Shown: positions 18,314-26,148 of the stretch, piece after piece | Numbering within the stretch: position 1 is the first letter of the stretch | Layout: each line of letters opens with the position of its first letter | Assembly (NCBI RefSeq): GCF_020880695.1 | Contig: NZ_JAJIWO010000004.1 | Span: forward strand, 310,001 to 374,000 | DNA length: 64,000 nucleotides | From: Mucilaginibacter sp. UR6-11 | GTDB taxonomy: Bacteria; Bacteroidota; Bacteroidia; Sphingobacteriales; Sphingobacteriaceae | Direction of reading: 5' to 3' | Program-made: the position numbers and the translations under genes | The notes under the pieces: generated by a model | Told to the model about the DNA's origin: nothing | The model's input: only the letters and a program-made list of their open reading frames with translations | Database searches by the model: none

Positions 18314-19452
18314 AAATATTACAGATAAATGCTTCTTACAAACCGGCTTACATTTATGGTGGCCCTACCATGTCTGTAGCTAAATTAAGTGAACAGTTAA
18401 CAAAGGCCAATTGCACGGTAACCGTGTTTACTACTACAGCAAATGGTAATACCGAATTGACGGTTAGCCCTGGTATTGAAACACCTGTAGACGGTGTTTC
18501 TGTTACCTATTTTAAACGCATAACCAAAGACCATAGTCACCTTTCGCCAGGCTTGTTAATTAGCTTGTGGAAGAATGCGCGAACTTTTGATGTTATCCAT
18601 ATCCATGCCTGGTGGAACCTGGTGTCCGTTTTATCCGCCTGGATCGGTTTAATACGGAAAGTACCTGTGGTTATTTCGCCGCGCGGAACCTTAAGCGCCT
18701 ATTCGTTTACCAATAAAAACAACCTGATAAAAAAAATCATACATAATTTATTGGGGAAACGTTTATTGAACGGCTCATTTTTGCATGCTACATCTTTGGC
18801 CGAGCAACAGGCATTGGCAGAAATTATAAAGCCTCGGGCGATATTTGATATCCCTAATTTTGTAAAAATTATTTCATCATCCCGCAAAAGAAAATCGGGC
18901 GGACCGATTTTAAAACTTCTTTTCCTGTCAAGGATTGAAGAAAAAAAAGGTCTTGATATTTTATTACATGCGTTGCCGCTTTTAAATATCCCCTATCATT
19001 TAACTATTGCCGGCGATGGGGATGAGAACTATATTAATGTATTAAAGAACATAGCACATTACAACTTAAGTGATGACAATATTAGCTGGATAGGATTTCA
19101 AAACGACAGCAAATTTGACGTTTTTACTGATCATGATTTGTTGGTACTGCCTTCATACAATGAAAATTTTGGTAACGTTGTTATTGAAAGCCTTAGCGCA
19201 GGCACTGCCGTTTTAATAAGCGGGCAGGTGGGCCTAGCCGACTATGTGGTAAACAACCAGTTGGGCTGGCTATGCCAAACTACGCCACAATCTGTTAGCA
19301 ATGCCATCAATGATATAGCAATTCAACCAGATAAACTGGCCGACATCAGCCTAAAAGCCCCTGCTATTATTCATCGTGACTTTGACGACGATCAATTAGT
19401 TAAAAAGTATATAAATATGTATCAACAAATTATTAATCATGTCAGGCTATAA
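18310..19452 (+). CDS. Glycosyltransferase family 4, possibly exosortase-associated
   Basis: 380 residues from TTG 18310 in a TTGA overlap. The N-terminus KILQINASYKPAYIYGGPTMSV has the GGxxxxV glycine pair of GT4 enzymes; DVIHIHAWWNLVS and VPVVISPRGTLSAYS follow. The second domain has FLSRIEEKKGLDILLHAL and LVLPSYNENFGNVVIESLSAGTAVLIS with the ENFG...E pair. The opening recalls the XrtY-associated glycosyltransferase named XYAG1 in NCBI models; this is recollection, not a search. It lies between the Wzy-like gene and the methyltransferase. Confidence 0.85.
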   Translation: MKILQINASYKPAYIYGGPTMSVAKLSEQLTKANCTVTVFTTTANGNTELTVSPGIETPVDGVSVTYFKRITKDHSHLSPGLLISLWKNARTFDVIHIHAWWNLVSVLSAWIGLIRKVPVVISPRGTLSAYSFTNKNNLIKKIIHNLLGKRLLNGSFLHATSLAEQQALAEIIKPRAIFDIPNFVKIISSSRKRKSGGPILKLLFLSRIEEKKGLDILLHALPLLNIPYHLTIAGDGDENYINVLKNIAHYNLSDDNISWIGFQNDSKFDVFTDHDLLVLPSYNENFGNVVIESLSAGTAVLISGQVGLADYVVNNQLGWLCQTTPQSVSNAINDIAIQPDKLADISLKAPAIIHRDFDDDQLVKKYINMYQQIINHVRL

Positions 19453-20059
19453 AGATTACGGATTTAAGGTGGATGCGCCCGCGCATACCATGTCTTATCT
19501 GCAGGAGCCCATCCTGGCCATGCTGGATAAAAGCATTAATAAATGCATATTAGACCTGGGCTGTGGTAATGGTTACCTGGTTAACTTTTTAATAGGCAAA
19601 GGTTATAATGCCTTTGGCACCGACGCTTCTGCCGAAGGCATAACAATTGCCGGCCAGACAAATGCCGGCAGGTTTTTTCTGCAGGATCTGTCAACCGGAA
19701 AATTACCCCCGGAATTACAGGGAAAAGCCTTTGACACCATTTTGTCAACCGAGGTTATTGAACATTTATATGACCCCAGGGGATTTATTGATTTTTGTAA
19801 ACAGACCATAAATAATAACGGCGAAATAATAATATCCACACCCTACCACGGCTACCTGAAAAACCTGATGTTAAGCCTGTTTAATAAATGGGATACCCAT
19901 TTAAACCCCATGTGGTATGGCGGGCACATCAAGCTCTGGTCAAGAAAAACTTTGAGCAACGCACTAATTGATGCCGGCTTTACCGACATTAAATTTAAAG
20001 GTTGCGGCCGGATACCTTATTTTTGGAAATCAATGATCATAAAAGCCAGATTAAGTTGA
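19439..20059 (+). CDS. Class I SAM-dependent methyltransferase
   Basis: 206 residues. The SAM-binding motif ILDLGCGNGYLVNF (about 37-50), an acidic GTDAS strand end, and FDTILSTEVIEHLYDP (motif II region) define a Rossmann methyltransferase of the Methyltransf_11/23 type. In a glycan cluster it probably methylates a sugar hydroxyl, a phosphate-linked terminus or a lipid-linked intermediate; the substrate is not evident. It overlaps both the upstream GT4 gene (14 bases) and the downstream GT2 gene (TTGA). Confidence 0.85.
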   Translation: MSGYKDYGFKVDAPAHTMSYLQEPILAMLDKSINKCILDLGCGNGYLVNFLIGKGYNAFGTDASAEGITIAGQTNAGRFFLQDLSTGKLPPELQGKAFDTILSTEVIEHLYDPRGFIDFCKQTINNNGEIIISTPYHGYLKNLMLSLFNKWDTHLNPMWYGGHIKLWSRKTLSNALIDAGFTDIKFKGCGRIPYFWKSMIIKARLS

Positions 20060-20919
20060 GCCCACCCTATTCATTTATAGTTTTAACTTACAACGAAGAG
20101 TTGCATCTGCCCCGTTTTTTAAAATCAATTGCGGATTTAAATGCACCGGTTTTTATCATCGACTCAGGTAGTACGGACGCAACTGTAAAAATAGGGGAAG
20201 AATTTGGTGCGCAAATTCTTTACAATCGGTTTGAGAACCATCCCACGCAGTGGGATTTTGCGCTTAAAAATTGCCCTGTTCAAACCCCCTGGGTAATTTG
20301 CCTGGATGCTGACCAAATGGTGACACCCGAGCTAAGACAGCGCCTGATTAATTTCAAAACCGACGATTTTTCTGATATTAATGGCATTTACTTTAACCGC
20401 AAAAATTTTTTTAAGGGCCGTTGGATAAAACATGGTGGCTATTACCCGTTTTATTTATTGAAGATGTTTAAATATGGGGTTGGCTACTCGGATATTACCG
20501 AACTTATGGACCATCGCTTTGTTGTACCGGGTAAAACGGTAATCTGGAAAGACGGGTACCTGTTAGAGGAGAACCTGAAAGAGAACAATATCAGTTTCTG
20601 GATAGAAAAACATAACCGCTATAGCGACCTGGTTGCAAGGCAGGAAGTTGAGCGCAGGCAATCATCTATAACACAATTGGAACGGCCCGCGTTTTGGGGT
20701 TCGCCCAATGAGCGTAAAGCCTGGTTCAAAAAAATATGGTGGAAACTGCCCCGGTATGTGCGCCCCATGCTTTACTTTACACAACGGATGATTTTTCAGC
20801 TGGGGATACTTGACGGGCGTACAGGTATTATATTTCACTTTATGCAGGGTTTTTGGTTCAGACTGGTTGTAGATATCAAAATTGATGAAATTTTAAAACA
20901 GCAAAATGATACCCGATAA
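20056..20919 (+). CDS. Glycosyltransferase family 2 (WaaE/KdtX-like)
   Basis: 287 residues from TTG 20056, chosen because it makes the TTGA overlap seen elsewhere in the cluster; an in-frame ATG at 20002 would overlap the methyltransferase by 58 bases. Motifs: FIVLTYNEELHLPRFL, FIIDSGSTDATV, NRFENHPTQWDFAL and ICLDADQM with DAD at 84-86. The NEE...W pattern and the later KHGGYYP element resemble WaaE/KdtX-type transferases that add glucose or heptose to lipopolysaccharide cores. Overlaps the exosortase gene by 14 bases. Confidence 0.82.
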   Translation: MSPPYSFIVLTYNEELHLPRFLKSIADLNAPVFIIDSGSTDATVKIGEEFGAQILYNRFENHPTQWDFALKNCPVQTPWVICLDADQMVTPELRQRLINFKTDDFSDINGIYFNRKNFFKGRWIKHGGYYPFYLLKMFKYGVGYSDITELMDHRFVVPGKTVIWKDGYLLEENLKENNISFWIEKHNRYSDLVARQEVERRQSSITQLERPAFWGSPNERKAWFKKIWWKLPRYVRPMLYFTQRMIFQLGILDGRTGIIFHFMQGFWFRLVVDIKIDEILKQQNDTR

Positions 20920-21472
20920 GCAAAATAACCCCCTAAAGTTTGCTGCCTGGTTCATTGGCTTATTTTTGTTATTTTATTATTTTAATATCGCGTTTTTTGG
21001 CATTACCAGTCCCGGTAAATTATACAGCCCTTTTTTGGCCGGTCATTTAAACTATATATCGGCTTTACGTGGTTTTTTATTAGACAGCAGCGCATTTATT
21101 TTACGGCGCCTAGGATATATTACAATAACCAATAATCACCAGTTACTGGTGGCCGGGCATGGGGTTATCGTGTTGGTTTATACCTGCCTGGGGTTGGGTG
21201 TTTTAAGTTTTTTTGCGGCATTTGTGCTGGCCTTTCCCAAACCGTTAAAAGCAAAAATCATTTTCCTGCTAACGGGTATAGTAGCTATCGAGTTTTTAAA
21301 CGTGATAAGATTTGTTTTACTTGCTTTGTTTTGGAATAAAAATGCAAACAGAGAAATAGATCATCATACGATTTTTAATATATCAATCTATTTTATTATC
21401 AGTATAAGCCTTTACTTTTGGGTAAAAAATGACGCTTCCGTAAAAAACCAGCATGCAAAAAACCGATCTTGA
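20906..21472 (+). CDS. Exosortase/archaeosortase-family membrane protein
   Basis: 188 residues with about five membrane segments. The proposed catalytic triad of the family is in place: Cys94 in YTCLGLGVLSFF, Arg135 in EFLNVIRF, and His153 or His154 in IDHHTIFNI, each at the edge of a membrane segment and with family-like spacing (41 and 18-19 residues). Exosortases are cysteine transpeptidase-like proteases thought to cut C-terminal sorting signals of secreted proteins and to be linked to exopolysaccharide loci. I recall Bacteroidota types named XrtX and XrtY; this one may be XrtY-like, unverified. No substrate with a C-terminal hydrophobic sorting tail was seen in the window. Overlaps neighbours on both sides. 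Confidence 0.82.
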   Translation: MIPDKQNNPLKFAAWFIGLFLLFYYFNIAFFGITSPGKLYSPFLAGHLNYISALRGFLLDSSAFILRRLGYITITNNHQLLVAGHGVIVLVYTCLGLGVLSFFAAFVLAFPKPLKAKIIFLLTGIVAIEFLNVIRFVLLALFWNKNANREIDHHTIFNISIYFIISISLYFWVKNDASVKNQHAKNRS

Positions 21473-22004
21473 ATCTTATAACAACTTTCCTTACCACCCG
21501 GGCGGCAGTGCTGTTAAAAGAATTTTATGGTACTATATAAACGGCTTTGTATTTAAAACCAGCCTCTTTCCTGTTTATGGGATAAAAGTTGCGCTGTTGC
21601 GTTTATTCGGCGCCAAAATTGGCCGGCGGGTCGAGGTCAAGCCCTGTGTCAACATCAAATATCCCTGGTTGCTAACCATAGGCGACGAGGTATGGATTGG
21701 TGAAGATGTCTGGATAGATAACCTGGTAGAGGTGACTATAGGTAGTAACGTATGTCTCTCGCAGGGCGCGGTAATATTAACCGGCAGCCACAATTATAAA
21801 AAGACATCTTTTAATTTAATAACGGGTAACGTAGTAATCGAAGATGGCGTGTGGGTAGGTGCAAAAGCTATAGTTACACAGGGCATCATCCTGGCGTCGC
21901 ACGCAGTGCTTACTGCCGGCTCTGTAGCTACCAAAAATTTAGAAAATTATTGCATTTACCAGGGTAACCCTGCAGTGAAGGTCCGCGAACGCGAAATCAG
22001 CTAG
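21453..22004 (+). CDS. WcaF-like hexapeptide acetyltransferase
   Basis: 183 residues. The N-terminal YHPGGSAVKRILWYYING and LLRLFGAKIGRRVEVKP, then IGDEVWIGEDVWIDN and IGSNVCLSQGAVILTGSHNY, match the WcaF-type colanic-acid acetyltransferase pattern, with a left-handed beta-helix and the loop His (GSHNY). It probably transfers acetyl from acetyl-CoA to a sugar of the glycan. The ATG lies 20 bases inside the exosortase gene. It is the last gene of the cluster, followed by a convergent obg gene. Confidence 0.85.
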   Translation: MQKTDLESYNNFPYHPGGSAVKRILWYYINGFVFKTSLFPVYGIKVALLRLFGAKIGRRVEVKPCVNIKYPWLLTIGDEVWIGEDVWIDNLVEVTIGSNVCLSQGAVILTGSHNYKKTSFNLITGNVVIEDGVWVGAKAIVTQGIILASHAVLTAGSVATKNLENYCIYQGNPAVKVREREIS

Positions 22005-22042
22005 TCTGCTGTTTCGGAATTACCCGGTTATACCAGACTCCT

Positions 22043-23044
22043 CTATTGATTATTGATCTCTTTCCAAAGCAGATCCTTCAATTCCATAATATTTTTCTGG
22101 GCTATTGATGAGATAAAAATCGACGGGATATCCGTTGGCAACTGCTGTTTCATCTCTTCCATCAGTTCATCATCCAGCATATCAGATTTGGTAACCGCTA
22201 ATACCCGGGGTTTGTGCATTAACTCGGGATTATATTCGTTAAGCTCATTTAGTAAAATGCTGTATTCCTGCTGTATGGTACGGGTAGTATCCGCCGGGAC
22301 CATAAATAGTAATACTGCGTTACGCTCGATATGTTTCAGAAAGCGGATACCCAGCCCCTTCCCTTTTGACGCGCCTTCAATAATACCCGGTATATCAGCC
22401 ATAACAAACGATCTGTTGTTACGGTAAGCCACTATACCCAAATTAGGTACCAGCGTTGTAAAGGCATAATCTGCTATTTCAGGCTTGGCTGCCGACACTA
22501 CCGAAAGCAAGGTTGATTTACCCGCATTGGGGAACCCTACCAAACCAACATCCGCCAATATTTTCAACTCTAAAATGTTCCACACTTCCTTGCCGTCTTC
22601 GCCGGGTTGTGCAAAGCGCGGAGTTTGGCGGGTTGCGGTTTTAAAGTTAGCGTTGCCCAGGCCTCCCCTGCCACCTTTGGTTAAAATTTGGGTTTCGCCA
22701 TCGGTATTAATCTCAAATAATATCTCCCCGGTTTCAGCGTCTCTGGCTATTGTTCCCAGCGGGACTTCCAGAATCTCGTCGCGGCCGGTTTTACCGGTAC
22801 TTAATGAGCTGCTGCCCGATTCACCATCGCCGGCAATTACATGCTTACGGAATTTAAGGTGTAGTAATGTCCAAAGCTGCGCGTTACCTTTTACAATAAC
22901 ATGCCCTCCGCGGCCGCCATCGCCGCCATCAGGGCCTCCGGTTGCGGTATGTTTATCACGGTGCAAATGCGATGACCCGGCTCCGCCATGGCCTGAGCGA
23001 CAGCAAATTTTAACGTAATCAACAAAATTTGAACCTTGAGACAT
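22043..23044 (-). CDS. obg: GTPase Obg (CgtA)
   Basis: 333 residues. The N-terminal Obg domain is glycine-rich ([12 protein letters not shown] around 130, [10 protein letters not shown] around 40), then the G domain begins with the P-loop [12 protein letters not shown], switch [16 protein letters not shown] and a TKSD guanine-recognition motif. Obg is an essential GTPase for late 50S ribosome assembly and stress control. It lacks the C-terminal extension found in some orthologues. It follows adk on the minus strand with a 78-base gap that contains a hairpin. Confidence 0.97.
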   Translation of the reverse strand: MSQGSNFVDYVKICCRSGHGGAGSSHLHRDKHTATGGPDGGDGGRGGHVIVKGNAQLWTLLHLKFRKHVIAGDGESGSSSLSTGKTGRDEILEVPLGTIARDAETGEILFEINTDGETQILTKGGRGGLGNANFKTATRQTPRFAQPGEDGKEVWNILELKILADVGLVGFPNAGKSTLLSVVSAAKPEIADYAFTTLVPNLGIVAYRNNRSFVMADIPGIIEGASKGKGLGIRFLKHIERNAVLLFMVPADTTRTIQQEYSILLNELNEYNPELMHKPRVLAVTKSDMLDDELMEEMKQQLPTDIPSIFISSIAQKNIMELKDLLWKEINNQ

Positions 23045-23054
23045 AGAGATCGTA

Positions 23055-23121
23055 TTTATAGTCCGAAAGCCGGAGAGTTAGAAAGTCTGAAAGCCCTACT
23101 GATGGTCTTTCGGACTATAAA
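23055..23121 (-). repeat. Intercistronic inverted repeat between adk and obg
   Basis: A perfect 15-bp inverted repeat (23055-23069 with 23107-23121; arm TTTATAGTCCGAAAG) fills the space between the adk stop and the obg start. The loop holds a near direct copy of the arm core (GTCTGAAAG). It has no T-tract in a position for a terminator, and obg follows directly, so a processing, stability or partial-readthrough role is inferred. Confidence 0.8.
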
Positions 23122-23122
23122 A

Positions 23123-23695
23123 CTAATAAGAAGCAATAACGTGGTCAATAGCGGCAAAAATTTCGTCTATTGATCCCATTCCGTTGATGCTTGTAAATTT
23201 GTGCTGGTCTTTATAAAAACCGGCAACAGGTGCGGTTTTATCATTATATTCTTTTACCCGCTTGCGGATAATTTCCGGATTGGCATCATCAGGGCGGCCA
23301 GAGTCTTTGCCTCTTAATAAGAGCCTATGTTCTAACTCGGTATCATTAACCTGTAAAGCAATCATGCCTGATATAGCCGACTGTTTGCTTTTAAGCAGTT
23401 CGTCTAAAGCTTCAGCTTGTGCTACTGTACGCGGAAAACCATCAAAAATAAAGCCTTTGGCCGTTTTATTTGCGTCAAGCTTATTGCTTATCATGCCTAT
23501 TACTACCGCATCCGGCACCAATAAGCCTTCGTCCATTAGCTTTTTTGCCTCTAAACCCAGTTCAGTTCCCTGTGAAATTTCGCCGCGCAGAAGGTCGCCG
23601 GTTGACAAATGGATCAGACCGTATTTTTCGATAAGTTTTTGTGATTGAGTACCTTTCCCAGCTCCTGGCGGGCCAAATAACACTAAGTTGAGCAT
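23123..23695 (-). CDS. adk: Adenylate kinase
   Basis: 190 residues, the short form without a zinc-binding LID insertion. The P-loop GPPGAGKGTQS is at 8-18, followed by the AMP-binding STGDLLRGEI element and GFPRTVAQAE. It catalyses ATP + AMP = 2 ADP in the cytoplasm. The LID region (LLLRGKDSGRPDDANPEIIRKR) is short and contains the expected arginines. It is upstream of obg on the minus strand, an arrangement common in Bacteroidota. Confidence 0.97.
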   Translation of the reverse strand: MLNLVLFGPPGAGKGTQSQKLIEKYGLIHLSTGDLLRGEISQGTELGLEAKKLMDEGLLVPDAVVIGMISNKLDANKTAKGFIFDGFPRTVAQAEALDELLKSKQSAISGMIALQVNDTELEHRLLLRGKDSGRPDDANPEIIRKRVKEYNDKTAPVAGFYKDQHKFTSINGMGSIDEIFAAIDHVIASY

Positions 23696-23713
23696 GTGCG
23701 TCTATCAAATTAA

Positions 23714-23742
23714 AAGCCTTCCGGTAGTACACAGAAAGGCTT
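23714..23742 (-). terminator. Terminator-like hairpin after tRNA-Arg
   Basis: On the minus strand a 7-bp stem (AAGCCTT/AAGGCTT, 23714-23720 and 23736-23742) lies 10 bases after the tRNA-Arg end and is followed by TTAATTT. It resembles a weak intrinsic terminator separating the tRNA from adk. Confidence 0.55.
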
Positions 23743-23752
23743 CATTTATTAG

Positions 23753-23826
23753 TGCACTTGAAGGGAGTCGAACCCCTAACCTCCTGATCCGTAGTCAGGT
23801 GCTCTATCCAATTGAGCTACAAGTGC
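23753..23826 (-). tRNA. tRNA-Arg (anticodon ACG)
   Basis: A 74-nt cloverleaf on the minus strand. Acceptor stem GCACTTG/CAAGTGC is perfect with discriminator A; the D arm, an anticodon stem CCTGA/TCAGG with loop CTACGGA (anticodon ACG, reading CGU and, after inosine editing, CGC and CGA) and the T arm with GGTTCGACTCC are all present. No CCA is encoded. Confidence 0.95.
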
Positions 23827-23865
23827 AGTATTCTATTTTGAATATCCGCTTTTTTTAACGGACTG

Positions 23866-23873
23866 CAAAAATA
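23866..23873 (-). promoter_or_regulatory. Candidate -7 element for tRNA-Arg
   Basis: On the minus strand TATTTTTG matches the Bacteroidota -7 consensus TAnnTTTG, 40 bases before the tRNA-Arg 5' end. The -33 TTTG is not clear at the expected distance, so support is partial. Confidence 0.45.
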
Positions 23874-23909
23874 GGATTTCTTTTTTAAAGTGTAGAAAAT
23901 ATTTGAAAA

Positions 23910-24371
23910 TTACTTTACTTTCTCTGCAATTGCCGCAAAATCAGGCAATTCTCCGGCCGATTCTAATACTTCTGCATAAATAATACGCTGTTCTTCATCA
24001 ATTACAAAGGCTGCTCTTTTAGACACGCCTCTCAATCCAAATACAAATTCATCGTATATCGCCCCATAAGCTGTTGACACTTCTTTGTTAAAATCAGACA
24101 GCAGATCAAACGGATATTTATTCTCCTCTTTAAACTTAGCCAGCGTAAAGGGCGAATCGACAGAGATCCCCAATATAACAGCATTTAAACCATCATAGTA
24201 ACCAAAACTATCGCGCATGGTACAAAGCTGTGTGGTGCACACCCCTGTAAAAGCCATCGGGAAAAAGTGAATAACCACCTTACGCCCTTTAAAATCGGCT
24301 AGTGAAACCGCTGTCAGAGACGATGAAAATAAAGTAAACTGTGGTGCCGACTGGCCAATTGCTAATGACAT
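23910..24371 (-). CDS. Peroxiredoxin (AhpE/Bcp-like)
   Basis: 153 residues from the ATG whose complement ends at 24371; a further in-frame start upstream adds a non-conserved tail and is less likely. The thioredoxin-like fold has the peroxidatic cysteine in FPMAFTGVC (Cys45), with Cys50 close by in TTQLC as a possible resolving residue. It reduces hydroperoxides using thioredoxin-type donors in the cytoplasm. It is transcribed away from the frameshifted gene at 24499. Confidence 0.9.
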   Translation of the reverse strand: MSLAIGQSAPQFTLFSSSLTAVSLADFKGRKVVIHFFPMAFTGVCTTQLCTMRDSFGYYDGLNAVILGISVDSPFTLAKFKEENKYPFDLLSDFNKEVSTAYGAIYDEFVFGLRGVSKRAAFVIDEEQRIIYAEVLESAGELPDFAAIAEKVK

Positions 24372-24498
24372 ATGCTGATTTATTTTCTGCAAAGAAATGA
24401 TATTATATATTAACATTCAAAATCTGCGGGTAATAATTACCGGACAGGTTGCAGATCTAAACAATTATCATTTACTTTGCAATACAAAGTACTTTTAA

Positions 24499-24881
24499 AT
24501 GATATTTAATCAATCGTATTTCTCATTCGCGCTATTACTTTTTATCACAGAGGTTTTAATAGCCCGCTGCCTGCACGACGCTTTTATACGCCCTTACGGA
24601 GGGGACTTCCTGGTAGTGATACTGATCTATTGCTTCATAAAAACTTTTATTAATACCCCTGCTGTTAAACTGCACTATATGTGCTGCTGTTCTCGTACCT
24701 GGTTGAAGTATCACAATATTTTAAGCTGGTCAATTTACTGGGCTGGGGGCGTTCAAAATTCGCGGCGATAATAATGGGCACCTCGTTCTCCTTTATTGAT
24801 CTGTTAACTTACACGTTGGGCATAGCAGTGGTAATTATTATTGAGAAAGTTATTAATCATGGACAATCAGCAAAAAGATAA
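24499..24881 (+). pseudogene. DUF2809-like membrane protein, frameshifted
   Basis: Two reading frames together make one protein. Frame 1 from ATG 24499 encodes HDAFIRPYGGDFLVVILIYC and runs to AVK (bases 24661-24669), then becomes nonsense. The frame of bases 24681-24881 continues with SYLVEVSQYFKLVNLLG, MGTSFSFIDLLTYTLG, both DUF2809 hallmarks. Adding one A to the AAA at 24667-24669 restores an unbroken frame reading AVKTALYVLLFSYL. This is a one-base loss in a homopolymer: either a sequencing or assembly error or a recent inactivation. Intact, it would be a small four-helix membrane protein of unknown function. Overlaps the next gene by 23 bases. Confidence 0.8.
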
Positions 24882-25341
24882 ATTATCACATCGAATACGC
24901 TTCTGCATCCGGATAGTGATAGCGGGTTTGTTTTTAAGCGGCGTTACCGCCTTCCCTATCGAAACCGAACTGGCAACACTGGTCAGGCATCAATGCGCAA
25001 TTAACGATATGAGTATATGGCTCAATAAAGTTTATCAGGCGGTTGAACTAACTAACACTAATTATCCGTTTTTAAGTTATGGTACAGACTGGCTGGCCTT
25101 TGCACATTTAATGTTGGCTATCCTTTTTATTGGCCCGCTAAAAGATCCGGTTAAAAACATTTGGGTAATTGAATTTGGGCTGATAGCCAGCGTAATGATC
25201 TTCCCGTTAGCATTTATTGCAGGTGGCATACGGGGTATTCCATTTTTTTGGACCATGATCGATTGTTCATTCGGCGTAGTGACTTTGGCGTTGCTATTAT
25301 ATTGTTACCGGGCTGTTATTAAGTTAAGGAAATTACAATGA
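24859..25341 (+). CDS. Uncharacterised four-helix membrane protein
   Basis: 160 residues from ATG 24859 (a TTG 18 bases earlier is less likely). Four hydrophobic segments are visible: IVIAGLFLSGVTAF, WLAFAHLMLAILFIG, IEFGLIASVMIFPLAFIAGG and SFGVVTLALLLYCY. The soluble region after helix 1 contains ETELATLVRHQ and a YPFLSYGTDWLAFAH patch. I do not recognise a named family. It is between the DUF2809-like gene and the oxygenase-like gene, with a 23-base overlap upstream and an ATGA overlap downstream, so the three are probably one transcription unit. Confidence 0.7.
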   Translation: MDNQQKDKLSHRIRFCIRIVIAGLFLSGVTAFPIETELATLVRHQCAINDMSIWLNKVYQAVELTNTNYPFLSYGTDWLAFAHLMLAILFIGPLKDPVKNIWVIEFGLIASVMIFPLAFIAGGIRGIPFFWTMIDCSFGVVTLALLLYCYRAVIKLRKLQ

Positions 25342-26096
25342 AATATTTTGTAAAACAAGATTCTATCGTCCGTCAGATATGGGGCAGGGCCGATACAACC
25401 CTGTTTATTTTTGCCGGGTCGGCCGCCGAATTTGCTTTAAATAAGGCGGTAGACTGGCTATATTTTACCGGCAGACTCCCGGCTGATCCATTGGGACGGC
25501 TATTTTCGACTGTGACCTATGCCCGTGAAATTATTTTTGCCGAAGAGGAAGCGGCGCTTAAATCAATTGATAAAATCACAGTCATTCATAAAGGGGTTGA
25601 GCAAAATCGCGGTGCGCGGATACCTGACTGGGCTTATCGTGATGTTTTATTTATGCTGATAGACTACAGTATCCGGTCGTTTGAATTGTTGGATCGCCCG
25701 CTCACTTATGCCGAAAAGGTGGAGGTGTTTGACGTGTTTTACCGGGTTGGCATCAGGATGCGCTTAACCGGCCTGCCGCATACTTTTACCGGGTGGCTAC
25801 CCGCCCGCCGGGAACATTTACAGCAGGATCTGGTCAATAGTACTTATACCTATCACCTGTATCAGCAATACAAAAAACATTTGGGGCCGCTCAGATACCT
25901 TTTATTAATTAAAGTTCAGTTGCTACTTGTACCCGAAACGGTAAGTAATTTACTGGCCCTGGGTAAACCAGGGTGGATCAATCCGGCACTAAAATTTTAT
26001 AAACTTTTAAGACGGTTTAAAGCCGAAGGCTTTTTAAGAAATGCCCTGCTGCCTGCTGATTATAAGGTACAGATAAAGCAGTTGGATAAATATTGA
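25338..26096 (+). CDS. MpaB-like oxygenase (DUF2236)
   Basis: 252 residues. The order fits the DUF2236/MpaB-rubber-oxygenase-type catalytic fold: SIVRQIWGRADT, a VDWLYFTGRLPADPLGRLFSTVTY segment, then IPDWAYRDVLFMLIDYSIRSFELLDRPLT and a YRVGIRMRLTGLP stretch. Members of this group are haem-containing or haem-like oxygenases, and the short bacterial ones have no known substrate. The His that would bind haem in the family is not obvious to me here, so activity is uncertain. Start ATG overlaps the previous stop. Confidence 0.6.
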   Translation: MKYFVKQDSIVRQIWGRADTTLFIFAGSAAEFALNKAVDWLYFTGRLPADPLGRLFSTVTYAREIIFAEEEAALKSIDKITVIHKGVEQNRGARIPDWAYRDVLFMLIDYSIRSFELLDRPLTYAEKVEVFDVFYRVGIRMRLTGLPHTFTGWLPARREHLQQDLVNSTYTYHLYQQYKKHLGPLRYLLLIKVQLLLVPETVSNLLALGKPGWINPALKFYKLLRRFKAEGFLRNALLPADYKVQIKQLDKY

Positions 26097-26148
26097 TTTT
26101 AAAAATTAAAATTATATCTTCAACTTAAAATTCCAAACCTTACACTAA

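Noticed and set aside
20906..21472. Signal peptidase or plain membrane protein instead of exosortase
   Set aside because: The Cys/Arg/His residues are placed in three successive helix ends as in exosortases; a plain membrane protein would not be expected to keep all three.
22485..23018. Long plus-strand open frame antisense to obg (177 residues)
   Set aside because: It is the complementary reading of the glycine-rich Obg domain, with a Pro/Arg-biased composition typical of antisense frames and no start context or family.
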